Source: JAPLJU01 sp964547985 (GTDB lineage: Bacteria; Desulfobacterota; Syntrophia; Syntrophales; UBA2192). Taken from it: a stretch of 64,000 nucleotides of DNA. Below the pieces are notes generated by a model. That model worked only from the letters and a program-made list of their open reading frames with translations. It was not told the DNA's origin and ran no database searches. Below, in pieces: positions 1 to 7,295 of the stretch. How positions within the stretch are numbered: the first letter of the stretch is position 1; each line of letters starts with the position of its first letter. Both the position numbers and the translations under genes were made by a program. The DNA lies in contig CAZJPV010000005.1 in the NCBI GenBank assembly GCA_964547985.1, positions 1-64,000 on the forward strand, written 5' to 3'.

Positions 1-357
1 TTTTACGAAGGGGGCCATAGGATCAGGCAGGTTGAACACCTCTCCAAGGCTGCTTCCCTTTACTCTATCGAGGCGGAAGTGGTTCAATCGAAGCATTGCA
101 ACAGCGGGTACAAAAAAGGTGAGAAATTCATATTGGATGTTGACGGGAATTTTGTGACCAAACTCTGCCCGAGGAGAATGTGCGTCTATCTCGTGGCGCA
201 GCTGGCCATTCCGGTTGCGATGATCAATGAAAGATTGAGCGAAGGGCTCGAGCCGAATGATTTTCATTTTATGAGATACGTGAAGTGCCCGGATGCGGGC
301 GTCGAGTGCCTGGGTTACGGCGAGGTGATGCTCCGGGTGCGGGTCGTGCCGCGGTAG
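1..357 (+). CDS. TIGR04076 family protein, 5' partial
   Basis: The reading frame is open from base 1 to a TAG at 355-357, so the gene probably starts upstream of the window. A GTG at 79 could also be used but has no good ribosome site. The small Cys-containing protein (KHCNSGYKKGEKFILD, then KLCPRRMCVYL and a C-terminal CPDAG...V/R-rich strand) matches the pattern I know for the TIGR04076 family of uncharacterised small proteins common in anaerobes. Function is unknown. The downstream aldo/keto reductase starts 31 bases later on the same strand, so they may be co-transcribed. Confidence 0.6.
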   Translation, partial: FYEGGHRIRQVEHLSKAASLYSIEAEVVQSKHCNSGYKKGEKFILDVDGNFVTKLCPRRMCVYLVAQLAIPVAMINERLSEGLEPNDFHFMRYVKCPDAGVECLGYGEVMLRVRVVPR

Positions 358-387
358 GGCAAGTAGGTCAAAAACGGGGTCTGGTTG

Positions 388-1413
388 ATGCGTTATATAA
401 AATTCGGGAAAACCGGCATGACCGTATCCGAGCTGGGGTTCGGGTGCATTCCCATCATCCGGCTGGACGTCGACGCGGCGGTCGAGGTCCTCCGACATGC
501 CTTCGACCGGGGGATCACCTTCTACGACAGCGCCAACGCTTACCGTGACAGCGAGGACAAGATCGGCCGCGCCTTCGACGGCATCCGAAAGAAGGTTGTC
601 ATAGCGACGAAGACACTGAGGCGGGACGGCAAGGGCGCGGCGAAACACATCGAAAACAGCCTGCGCATGCTCAGGACCGATTACCTCGATCTCTACCAGT
701 TCCACCAGATCGCCCAGGAGAAGGACTGGCATGCCGTCACGGCGCCGGGCGGGGCGCTGGAAGTTGTTGTCAAGGCCCGCGATGAGGGCAAGATCCGGTG
801 GATTGGTGTCACGTCTCACAAGCTTGATATGGCCTTGAAACTGGTCAGGACAGGCCTTTTCAGCAGCATCCAGTTTCCCTTCAATTTCATTGAGGATGCC
901 GGCAAAAACGAGCTTCTCCCCGCGGCGCGTGGGCGGGGCCTGGGGGTCCTGGCGATGAAACCCTTTGCCGGCGGCATGATCAACAACGCCGGCGTCGCCT
1001 TCAAATTTTTGCGCCAGTATCCCGAAGTCCTGCCGATCCCGGGTTATGATTCCGTCGACTCCGTGGAGGAGGTCGTTTCCATTTACGGGCCACCCAACGT
1101 GGTTACTGCAGAGGACCTGCGGCTCATGGAGCAATATCGGGTCGAACTTGGCAAGGAGTTCTGCCGCCGCTGCGAATACTGCCAGCCCTGTCCCGCCGGG
1201 GTGATGATCACCATGGCGATGGGCTATAAGATCGTCGCCTCGAGGATGTCGCCTGCCGTCTCCGTTGAGTTTTGCCGGCCGGCCATGGAAAGCGTTAAGC
1301 TGTGCGACTACTGCGGCGTCTGTGTCGAGCGCTGTCCCTATGAACTCCCGATCCCGGACATGCTGAAGCTGCATTACGATATTTATGAAAAACACGTTGC
1401 CGACCTCCAATAG
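388..1413 (+). CDS. Aldo/keto reductase with C-terminal 4Fe-4S domain
   Basis: 341-residue cytoplasmic oxidoreductase of the iron-sulfur aldo/keto reductase group. The N-terminal TIM barrel shows the AKR tetrad region: the D and Y of ITFYDSANAYRDSE, the K of VIATKTL and the H of YQFHQI. The C-terminal third carries two Cys groups, CRRCEYCQPCPAGV and CDYCGVCVERCPYELPIP, expected to hold Fe-S clusters. Substrate cannot be predicted. I chose ATG 388 over an in-frame TTG at 385. The downstream selenoprotein candidate begins 27 bases after the stop, which suggests one transcript. Confidence 0.88.
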   Translation: MRYIKFGKTGMTVSELGFGCIPIIRLDVDAAVEVLRHAFDRGITFYDSANAYRDSEDKIGRAFDGIRKKVVIATKTLRRDGKGAAKHIENSLRMLRTDYLDLYQFHQIAQEKDWHAVTAPGGALEVVVKARDEGKIRWIGVTSHKLDMALKLVRTGLFSSIQFPFNFIEDAGKNELLPAARGRGLGVLAMKPFAGGMINNAGVAFKFLRQYPEVLPIPGYDSVDSVEEVVSIYGPPNVVTAEDLRLMEQYRVELGKEFCRRCEYCQPCPAGVMITMAMGYKIVASRMSPAVSVEFCRPAMESVKLCDYCGVCVERCPYELPIPDMLKLHYDIYEKHVADLQ

Positions 1414-1440
1414 GAGAGCATAAAAATAAAGGGGGATGAA

Positions 1441-1911
1441 ATGACACCGGATGAGATGAAGGAGAAGGCGATTGGGATCATGATGAAGCGGTTTCACTGA
1501 AGCCAGGCCGTTCTTGCCGTGGCGCAGGACAAGCTGGGCCGGGAGCCGAACGCGGACTTGATAAAGGCCATGGGGCCCTTCGGGGCGGGGCTGGCGGCAA
1601 GTGGCGAGGTATGCGGGAACGTTGTGGGGGCGCTGGCGGTTTTCGGCCTGATGTTCAGCCGCAGCCGGGAAGAGGAAAAGGAGCATCCCCTGATGTGGAA
1701 ATATTCCCAGGAGTTTCTCGGGCGCTTCAGGAATGAGATCGGCAGGGGGAGCATCCTCTGCCGCGACATCATCGGCGTGGACTGGAAAGACAAGGAGCTG
1801 GTCAGAAATTTTCATACCAGCGAGAAATACCGGGAGTGCCTGCGGATAACCGGGGAGACGGCGAAGATAGTCGGAGAGATGCTGGAGAAATACCAAGCAG
1901 AGAAAAAATAG
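1441..1911 (+). CDS. C_GCAxxG_C_C family redox protein, probable selenoprotein (in-frame UGA)
   Basis: ATG 1441 has a good ribosome site (AGGGGGA, 1430-1436). The frame runs 19 codons to TGA at 1498-1500, then continues open for 136 codons to TAG at 1909-1911. Across the TGA the reading is MKRFH-[UGA]-SQAVLAVAQDKLG, and in the C_GCAxxG_C_C family this place is the conserved Cys before SQAV. The rest follows the family: small-residue-rich GPFGAGLAASGEVCGNVVGAL, then a later Cys in SILCRDIIGVDW. A hairpin follows the TGA. The simplest reading is selenocysteine at residue 20 of a 156-residue protein. A caller would report only 1519-1911 with a false start. The specific redox partner is unknown. 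Confidence 0.85.
1506..1540 (+). promoter_or_regulatory. SECIS-like stem-loop after UGA in C_GCAxxG gene
   Basis: Immediately downstream of TGA 1498-1500. CTTG (1513-1516) pairs with CAAG (1530-1533), and CC (1517-1518) with GG (1527-1528) around one bulged A. This leaves the loop GUGGCGCA (1519-1526), which begins 18 nt after the UGA. An outer GGCC/GGCC pair (1506-1509 with 1537-1540) can extend the stem. Spacing and a G-rich apical loop fit bacterial SECIS rules. The stem is weaker than the other candidates in this window. Confidence 0.6.
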
Positions 1912-2055
1912 TCAATATCGCCTGCCATCCGGTCGAAACATTACCTGTGAAACGCACCTGCCATCGGGCCGTGGAAACGCATCGGCGTTATTCATCTTGA
2001 TTTGTGCGATCAAAGAACAGTATCATGAAAAAAACAAAAGCAAGGAGGGAGAGCC

Positions 2056-2406
2056 ATGCAGGATTTCATAAAGAGAGTCAGGTTGCTCAGCATAGGGCTT
2101 TTTTACATGGGAAAAGAGAAGGTCGAGGAGAGCATCGCAGAATTGATCAAGAAGGGGGAGATTACCGAGAAAGAGGGCAGGGAGCTGGTGAGTGAGTTTG
2201 TCTCGAAATCAAAGGCGGCCACGAAAAACCTGGAGGAGCGGATCAACAAGGTGATGTCGGACACTACGGAGAAACTCCACGCCCCGCTGAAAAAAGAAAT
2301 CGACGGGCTCAGAAAGAGAATCGAGAAACTCGAAAAACATAAAATCTCGGCGAAAGCGAGAAGCCCGAAAAAGGCCGCCGCACCTTCACGAAAGCGCGGG
2401 GTGTAG
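2056..2406 (+). CDS. Phasin-like coiled-coil protein
   Basis: 116 residues with an excellent ribosome site (AAGGAGGG) 8-9 nt before ATG 2056. The N-terminus (MQDFIKRVRLLSIGLFYMGKE) is followed by a long charged helical segment with LVSEFVSKSK and heptad-like repeats, ending in a Lys/Arg/Ala/Pro-rich tail. This matches small phasin or polyhydroxyalkanoate-granule-associated-like proteins of deltaproteobacteria. No PHA synthase is nearby, so a granule role is only inferred. The alternative is a generic coiled-coil, DNA- or membrane-associated protein. Confidence 0.6.
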   Translation: MQDFIKRVRLLSIGLFYMGKEKVEESIAELIKKGEITEKEGRELVSEFVSKSKAATKNLEERINKVMSDTTEKLHAPLKKEIDGLRKRIEKLEKHKISAKARSPKKAAAPSRKRGV

Positions 2407-2525
2407 AGCACCGACTTTGATTGAACCCTCCCAATTTCCTCGAAGGAGCCTTTTCCGGGCTGAGAGCGCAAGCGGGAATACAGGTGACTTGCGACAGGCG
2501 CCCGTAAGCGATATCTCAGAGGTCA

Positions 2526-2548
2526 AATGGGGTCAGGTCTTGTATTTC
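2526..2548 (+). repeat. Dispersed GGGGTCAGG-type intergenic repeat fragment
   Basis: The stretch beginning ATGGGGTCAGGTCTTG lies between two convergent genes. It shares the GGGGTCAGG core (or its complement CCTGACCCC) with the two long copies at 3653-3715 and 4511-4573 and with shorter matches near 10015 and 39150. Such motifs often accompany REP-like elements in deltaproteobacteria. No transposase gene is present here. Confidence 0.4.
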
Positions 2549-2605
2549 AACTGATATTTCCTGGCGTGAAAAAGTTGCCTGTCCCCTTTATCACACGGTC
2601 AAAAC

Positions 2606-3511
2606 TCAAGACTCACCATTAGCGCGGGCTGTCAGCTGCGACCGGGCCATATCGGTATTCTTCATCTCAAGTTCCGCAATGACCTGAGCACCTAACAGAA
2701 GGATCAATGCAGCGGCCTCTATACTGAGAAGGAACACCACTGCTGAGGCCAAAGAACCGTAAATGATGTTCACGAAGGAGAAAGATGCGTAGTACCAGAC
2801 CACCACCCGACGGGTTATCTCCCAGAGGAAGGTGGCAGCCAGTCCCCCAGACAATGCGTGGTGGAACATGATTCGCCCGACAGGCATGACCAGATACAGT
2901 GAGGTGAGCAAAAGCACTTCACCGACGAGCCCCATGAGATAAAATGCAAACCTGATGGTATCCTCGGAGCTCAGATTTCGTCCCAAAAATATCAGGTGCC
3001 TGTTTTCAACCGCCTCCAGTGCCCCCGCAACAATTGATACGAACAATATACCCAGAACAATGACGCAGATATACACGTAGGGGATAATTGCCGAAATGAG
3101 AAAATGGCGCCGTTGATTTCTGATACGGTGGTGAAAAATAACCGACATGGCATTTTCGAGCACCGTAAAGGCGGCTGAGCTGAAAAACAGCATGACCAGC
3201 AATCCGACGATGCCGATGACGTTGCGATATTCAAAAAATACCCGTACGTGTTCATTCAAAGTCGCCGCATATCCCGGTAGCGCCATTTCCAGGTATGGCG
3301 ATATGATTTCAAATAACTGCTCCTGTCCCATAAAGTGTGACATCACAATCAGGATGAGAAGTGATAAGGGAACGATCGACAGAAGCGTATAGTAGGCAAT
3401 AGCGCCGGCCAGCAGTAAGCCCTGGTTGCGTCTGAAACTGGCCAATACCCTCAGCACGAAGCTGAAGAAGCGCTTCACTGCGCCTGTTGGGTCTCGAAAT
3501 TTGTTAACCAA
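2606..3511 (-). CDS. YihY/UPF0761 family inner-membrane protein
   Basis: 301 residues with about six hydrophobic segments, including LLLAGAIAYYTLLSIVPLSL near the N-terminus. That AYYTLLSIVPL signature is typical of the YihY/BrkB membrane family, once misannotated as ribonuclease BN. Family function is not established. The start is a TTG (MVNKFRDPTG) about 14 nt after AGGA, and no better in-frame ATG is visible. It is convergent with the phasin-like gene, and the 3512-3859 interval upstream holds a direct repeat but no gene. Confidence 0.85.
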   Translation of the reverse strand: MVNKFRDPTGAVKRFFSFVLRVLASFRRNQGLLLAGAIAYYTLLSIVPLSLLILIVMSHFMGQEQLFEIISPYLEMALPGYAATLNEHVRVFFEYRNVIGIVGLLVMLFFSSAAFTVLENAMSVIFHHRIRNQRRHFLISAIIPYVYICVIVLGILFVSIVAGALEAVENRHLIFLGRNLSSEDTIRFAFYLMGLVGEVLLLTSLYLVMPVGRIMFHHALSGGLAATFLWEITRRVVVWYYASFSFVNIIYGSLASAVVFLLSIEAAALILLLGAQVIAELEMKNTDMARSQLTARANGES

Positions 3512-3859
3512 TCTTTTTTCATCCTGTGGAGCGAGAGATTCGGTACTGAATTGCGATTTTGTTTCTTACCATATTTCAACACAGACTTCTGCCATTTTCT
3601 ATTCCCTGCATTTTCTTTGGGCCTGGACAGATCCGGATAAACCAGTGTCATTCACAATTCAAAACTCAACAGCGGCGATAGGCTCATCAAATGTCAAAAT
3701 GTCAAGCCTGACCCCAAAAGTATTTCAAAAATTGAGCGGGGGAAGGGGAGGAGAGGGGTGCGGACTCGCGTGCCGGGCTGTGCGCTAGGGGACGACGGGG
3801 ATTACCCGCCGCCCCTTTTTTGGTTATGGTTAACTTGTCACGGGTTCTGCAGTCGGCGC
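3512..3859. other. Intergenic region without a convincing gene
   Basis: 348 bases between the YihY gene and the 3' end of the HbpS/GlcG-like gene. They contain copy A of the 63-bp direct repeat (3653-3715) and otherwise only low-quality open frames. The promoter of the YihY gene should lie at its left edge on the minus strand, but I cannot pick clear -35/-10 boxes. Confidence 0.5.
3653..3715 (+). repeat. 63-bp direct repeat, copy A
   Basis: Begins CACAATTCAAAACTCAACA and ends GTCAAGCCTGACCCC. It differs from copy B (4511-4573) at about three positions. The two copies, in the same orientation, bracket the HbpS/GlcG-like gene. The core ATGTCAAAATGTCAAGCCTGACCCC resembles other dispersed GGGGTCAGG intergenic repeats in this window. 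Confidence 0.85.
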
Positions 3860-4339
3860 TTACTTGATCATCGCCGCGCCGGCCTTGGCGCATTGGCCAT
3901 CCTGTGTTGCCGAACCGCCGGAAACACCTATGGCGCCTATGATCTTGCCGTTCTCGATGATGGGCACGCCACCCTCAATTGCGCTGATGCCGTCCAGGGT
4001 CAGATAGTGGACGTTTGCCTTCACGGCATTCTCAAGGGCCAGGGTGGGACGCTTGTAGGCAATCGACGCCTTGGCCTTGTGGGTCGCCACGTCGATGCTG
4101 CCCCACTGAACAACGTCGAAACGCTCGAAGTAAACCAGGTTTCCGCCGGTATCCACGACCGCAGTGCAGATGTTAATCTTGAGGTTGACCGCTTCTTTCG
4201 CTGCCGCTGTCGCCGCTTTCTTTGCGTTGGCCAGGCTGATGTTCGGCCCGTAGGGATTGGGCATCTGCTGGGCGAAAGTCGAGCCTGCAATGAAGAAGGC
4301 GACAACACAAAGTACCGCTACTAGCTTCATAGAATGCAT
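3860..4339 (-). CDS. Secreted HbpS/GlcG-like (DUF336) protein
   Basis: 159 residues with a cleavable signal peptide (MHSMKLVAVLCVVAFFIAGSTFAQQ) and a strong ribosome site (AAAGGAGG) 8 nt before ATG 4339. The mature part follows the GlcG/HbpS fold family: SLANAKKAATAAAKEAV, CTAVVDTGGNLVYFERFD, then EGGVPIIENGKIIGAIGVSGG. Members bind haem or cobalamin-type ligands, or have no known role, and export suggests a periplasmic binding function. The gene is a single unit flanked by direct repeats and a minus-strand terminator-like hairpin. It may be a transferred cassette. Confidence 0.85.
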   Translation of the reverse strand: MHSMKLVAVLCVVAFFIAGSTFAQQMPNPYGPNISLANAKKAATAAAKEAVNLKINICTAVVDTGGNLVYFERFDVVQWGSIDVATHKAKASIAYKRPTLALENAVKANVHYLTLDGISAIEGGVPIIENGKIIGAIGVSGGSATQDGQCAKAGAAMIK

Positions 4340-4431
4340 AGTACTTCCTCCTTTGACTTCTGCATTCCCACGGCGGGTGAAAATAAATTATAAGAAAGAA
4401 GGCGCTTCAAGTCAAAGCATTTCGCAGAAAA

Positions 4432-4453
4432 ACCCCGCACCGACATGCGGGGT
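4432..4453 (-). terminator. Terminator-like hairpin upstream of HbpS/GlcG-like gene
   Basis: CCCCGCA (4433-4439) and TGCGGGG (4446-4452) form a perfect stem with a 6-nt loop. Read on the minus strand it is followed by TTTTT, so it would terminate or attenuate leftward transcription about 95 bases before the HbpS/GlcG start. No minus-strand gene lies upstream, so it may be a leader attenuator or a relic. Confidence 0.6.
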
Positions 4454-4510
4454 CTATCTGCCCCTGAACAGGGCCTCGAAACGGGTTCAATGACCGGGGG
4501 CTTCGGGGGT

Positions 4511-4573
4511 CACAATTCAAAACTCAACACCGGCGATAGCCTCGTCAAATGTCAAAATGTCAAGCCTGACCCC
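4511..4573 (+). repeat. 63-bp direct repeat, copy B
   Basis: Second copy of the repeat at 3653-3715, with about three substitutions and the same orientation. It lies between the HbpS/GlcG-like gene and the acyltransferase gene. Confidence 0.85.
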
Positions 4574-4614
4574 GTCAGCCTTGCATTTAACCTTTGTAAA
4601 TCGTATACTTCATC

Positions 4615-5520
4615 ATGAAGCGGTCATGCCGAGAATATAGACATGACCCACTCGACCCGCCCTTGACTGGGAGGGTTTTAGAAGTTTCCCGGGCTATCAT
4701 GAACGACAATTCGATGCGTCTGTTTGAATATCGATTCGGGCCGAGCCGGGAGTGGCGGATCCTTGTTGCCGCCACGAGAGAGCTTCGGGAAAAGGCTTTC
4801 CGGCTCGTCTACGATGCTTACGTGCGTGAAGGATACGAACTGCGGCTTGGGCGTGAAAGCGGCCTGTGGTGCACGATCCACCATCTTCACCCGGAGACGG
4901 TGATCTTCCTGGCCGAAAAGGAAGGAAGGCAAGCGGGATCGGTTGCGCTGATCCCTGACACGCGGTTGGGGCTGCCGACGGACCACATCTTCCCGGAGCC
5001 GCTGGCTGATCTCCGCGAGACCGGGCGGCGCCTCTGCGAAGTCTCTTCGCTCGTGGTGACGGAAGAGTCATGGGGCATTCCTCCCGAGCTGGCGATGCAC
5101 CTTTACCGGCTGGCCCACCTGGCGAGTCTGCACCTGCTGAAGAGAACCGACATCGTGGCTTCCGTCATGGCCCACCACTCGGATTTCTACGCCCGCATCC
5201 TGCTGTTTGACGAGGTCTCTCGGGCGCCACGCCTCAGTCCGAAGACGGGGCAACAGGTCTGTTACGCCCACCTCAATCTCGAGACCATGAAAGAACGTTA
5301 CAAGGAGCGCTACGCCCGGGCGCGAGGCAGACGGAACCTCTACCGCTGGTTCTTTCAGAACGAGGACGAGCCGGCCATTCTGGAGTGGTTACGCCACAGC
5401 AGAGTGCCCATGAGCAGGGAGGAGCTGTACTACTTCGGCACGGAAAAGACGAACATTCTAGCCAGTGCCGGCCACGACGTCATCGCCGTTCTCGAGGAGG
5501 ACTATCGAAAAGCGGGGTGA
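4615..5520 (+). CDS. FeeM-like N-acyl amino acid synthase (GNAT fold)
   Basis: Up to 301 residues of the GNAT-related group that includes FeeM and acyl-homoserine-lactone-synthase-like enzymes. Visible hallmarks are the early ELREKAFRLVYDAYVREGY helix, the strand VIFLAEKEGRQAGSVALIPD, the motif RRLCEVSSLVV and the later YRLAHLASLHLLKRTDI helix. FeeM-type enzymes transfer an acyl group from acyl carrier protein to an amino acid; the substrate here is unknown. ATG 4615 has no ribosome site, and ATG 4699 (MNDNSMRLFEYRFG) is an alternative start. The stop is 26 bases before the E1-like gene, so the two are probably one operon. Confidence 0.75.
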   Translation: MKRSCREYRHDPLDPPLTGRVLEVSRAIMNDNSMRLFEYRFGPSREWRILVAATRELREKAFRLVYDAYVREGYELRLGRESGLWCTIHHLHPETVIFLAEKEGRQAGSVALIPDTRLGLPTDHIFPEPLADLRETGRRLCEVSSLVVTEESWGIPPELAMHLYRLAHLASLHLLKRTDIVASVMAHHSDFYARILLFDEVSRAPRLSPKTGQQVCYAHLNLETMKERYKERYARARGRRNLYRWFFQNEDEPAILEWLRHSRVPMSREELYYFGTEKTNILASAGHDVIAVLEEDYRKAG

Positions 5521-5546
5521 TCGGCCCATCGAAAGGAGCCTGACCG

Positions 5547-6443
5547 ATGTGGGATCAGATCGTCGACCGTCAGCGGGGCATCGGTAATTTCACCGATGAG
5601 ATCATCGAGGCGATGGGCCGGACGCGAGTCCTCGTGGCCGGGGCCGGGGGAAACGGCGCCGTCCTCGATTTCCTCGTCCGGACGGGTTTCCAGCGTTTTG
5701 TCATCATCGACTTTGACGTCGTCGAGGCCACCAACCTCAACCGCCTGCCCTTCATGCCCGACTCCATCGGCAAGGCAAAAACCGAGGCCTGGAAGGAATA
5801 CCTTCAGAAACTCAATCCCGCCTGCGACGTGACCGTTCACTACCGGAGGGTGACGAAAAACGACGAGGCCTGGGTTGAGGATGTCATCTCGGAAGTGGAT
5901 ATCGTTGCCCTCGGGATGACGGATATCGAGGCCAACTTCCTGATCTCACGGGTCTGTCACCGCCTTCGTAAGCGAATGGTCGTGGGCCCCGGCACGTCGA
6001 ACTGCTGGGTCGTGAGCACCTTCACCCACAAGGGTCGTATTTCGCTGGAGAGCATCGGCGGCTTGGGGACCGAGGGCACCGACGCGCGCGAGATCGACTA
6101 CCGGGCCATCCTGCCCGGGTTCATGCGACTCTACATGTTCCCCGGGCGCGTCGAGAGACTCTACCCGGAGACACTTGAAAAAGTCCAGCGCGGTGATATC
6201 CCCCCGCGCAACTGCAAGATCTTCATTTCCATGGTCAACGCCGCCGCCTGCTGGGAGATCGTGAAAAACACCGCCGTGCTCAACGGCCTCCCACTTCAAA
6301 ACACGAAGGTCATAGAGTTCCCCCTTGTGCAGATCTTCGATCCCTTCCGGGGCAGCGCCTACTACTATCATGCCGCAAAAGACAAGATCGGCATCCCGAA
6401 CTGGCTGACGGGCAGGATCCGTTGGGTTTCACACCAGCGATAA
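5547..6443 (+). CDS. ThiF/E1-like adenylyltransferase
   Basis: 298 residues of the ThiF/MoeB/HesA E1-like fold. The nucleotide-binding loop VLVAGAGGNGAVLDFLVRTG is near residue 28-47, followed by the acidic IIDFDVVEATNLNR segment that contacts ATP and the N-NR motif. The CxxC pairs of zinc-binding MoeB/ThiF are absent. No ubiquitin-like or ThiS/MoaD partner gene is nearby. The ribosome site AAGGAG precedes ATG 5547. Pairing with a FeeM-like acyltransferase suggests activation or modification of a shared small molecule or peptide, which is inference. A thiamin or molybdopterin role is unlikely from context. Confidence 0.85.
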   Translation: MWDQIVDRQRGIGNFTDEIIEAMGRTRVLVAGAGGNGAVLDFLVRTGFQRFVIIDFDVVEATNLNRLPFMPDSIGKAKTEAWKEYLQKLNPACDVTVHYRRVTKNDEAWVEDVISEVDIVALGMTDIEANFLISRVCHRLRKRMVVGPGTSNCWVVSTFTHKGRISLESIGGLGTEGTDAREIDYRAILPGFMRLYMFPGRVERLYPETLEKVQRGDIPPRNCKIFISMVNAAACWEIVKNTAVLNGLPLQNTKVIEFPLVQIFDPFRGSAYYYHAAKDKIGIPNWLTGRIRWVSHQR

Positions 6444-6657
6444 ACTTGTGCGAAGAGACGGGTTCCGCTCGTCTTGAGCCGGTTTCATGAGCCCTGCCGC
6501 GCAGGCTGCCTCAGTTGGAAAACCGGATCTGTCGGGGTGATGATCATTTTGTGGAGAATGCTGCAAACCCCGTTTCAAAAGTAGGCTTCATGCGTGAATT
6601 ATCCGGAAAACAGCAAGGGGATCGTGGTCCGATTTAAAGGGAAATGGTGAAGCGTTG

Positions 6658-7101
6658 CTATGGTTTTAGAAGGACTTCTTTGATGTTGTTGTTTTCTCTT
6701 GCCTCCTCGATCTGCTCCGTTGGGTCGACAAACGCCCTGACGCGGGTGGGCTCCTGAATGTGAATGGTGCTGGTGTATGTGATCGAACCGCCTGGATTCC
6801 GGAGGGACCGGTTGGGGTCTGCGGCCCAGAGGGTCGCGTAGTCAACGAACTCAACACCGATCATGATGACAAAGCAGGCCGCCGACGCTTGCTCCGGCAC
6901 GACCGTCCAGGCCTTGTCGGGCAATAATCCCGGACCCGCATTCCGGATTTCCACGACAATGTTCCCGGAGGGATTCAGGAAGATCTTTTCCATGACCAGA
7001 TCCGGCTTCGGGAGGGGCTCCTGAGCCGGAATCGATGCTGCCGAGCACAGCAGGACAGCGGCTGTCATCAGGGTGATAACAAATTTTATCTGGCCAGGCA
7101 T
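6658..7101 (-). CDS. Secreted CARDB-like domain protein
   Basis: 147 residues: a signal peptide (KFVITLMTAAVLLCSAASIPAQ), then a single beta-sandwich domain of CARDB type (PDLVMEKIFLNPSGNIVVEIRNAGPGLLP, ending AFVDPTEQIEEARENNNIKEVLL). CARDB domains are extracellular adhesion or interaction modules. The ribosome site AAAGGAGGG is 5-6 nt before ATG 7101. It lies downstream of the cytochrome/rhodanese cluster on the same strand, across a gap of about 190 bases. It may interact with the exported redox proteins, but nothing in the sequence proves this. Confidence 0.75.
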   Translation of the reverse strand: MPGQIKFVITLMTAAVLLCSAASIPAQEPLPKPDLVMEKIFLNPSGNIVVEIRNAGPGLLPDKAWTVVPEQASAACFVIMIGVEFVDYATLWAADPNRSLRNPGGSITYTSTIHIQEPTRVRAFVDPTEQIEEARENNNIKEVLLKP

Positions 7102-7295
7102 GACTCCCTCCTTTTATGCCCTGTTCACTTCTTCCCGGACCCGCGTGCCTTCAAACGTTGAAACTGTGCAGGCTGTCCACGTCATTCACCCAGGGGCATT
7201 GGAGACAGACCAGCGCGGAGACCACCCACAGCCACGACTCCAACTCGCCCTCCGTTCCAACGGCGCAGGGACCTATTTTCATCCCACTTCTCCCC

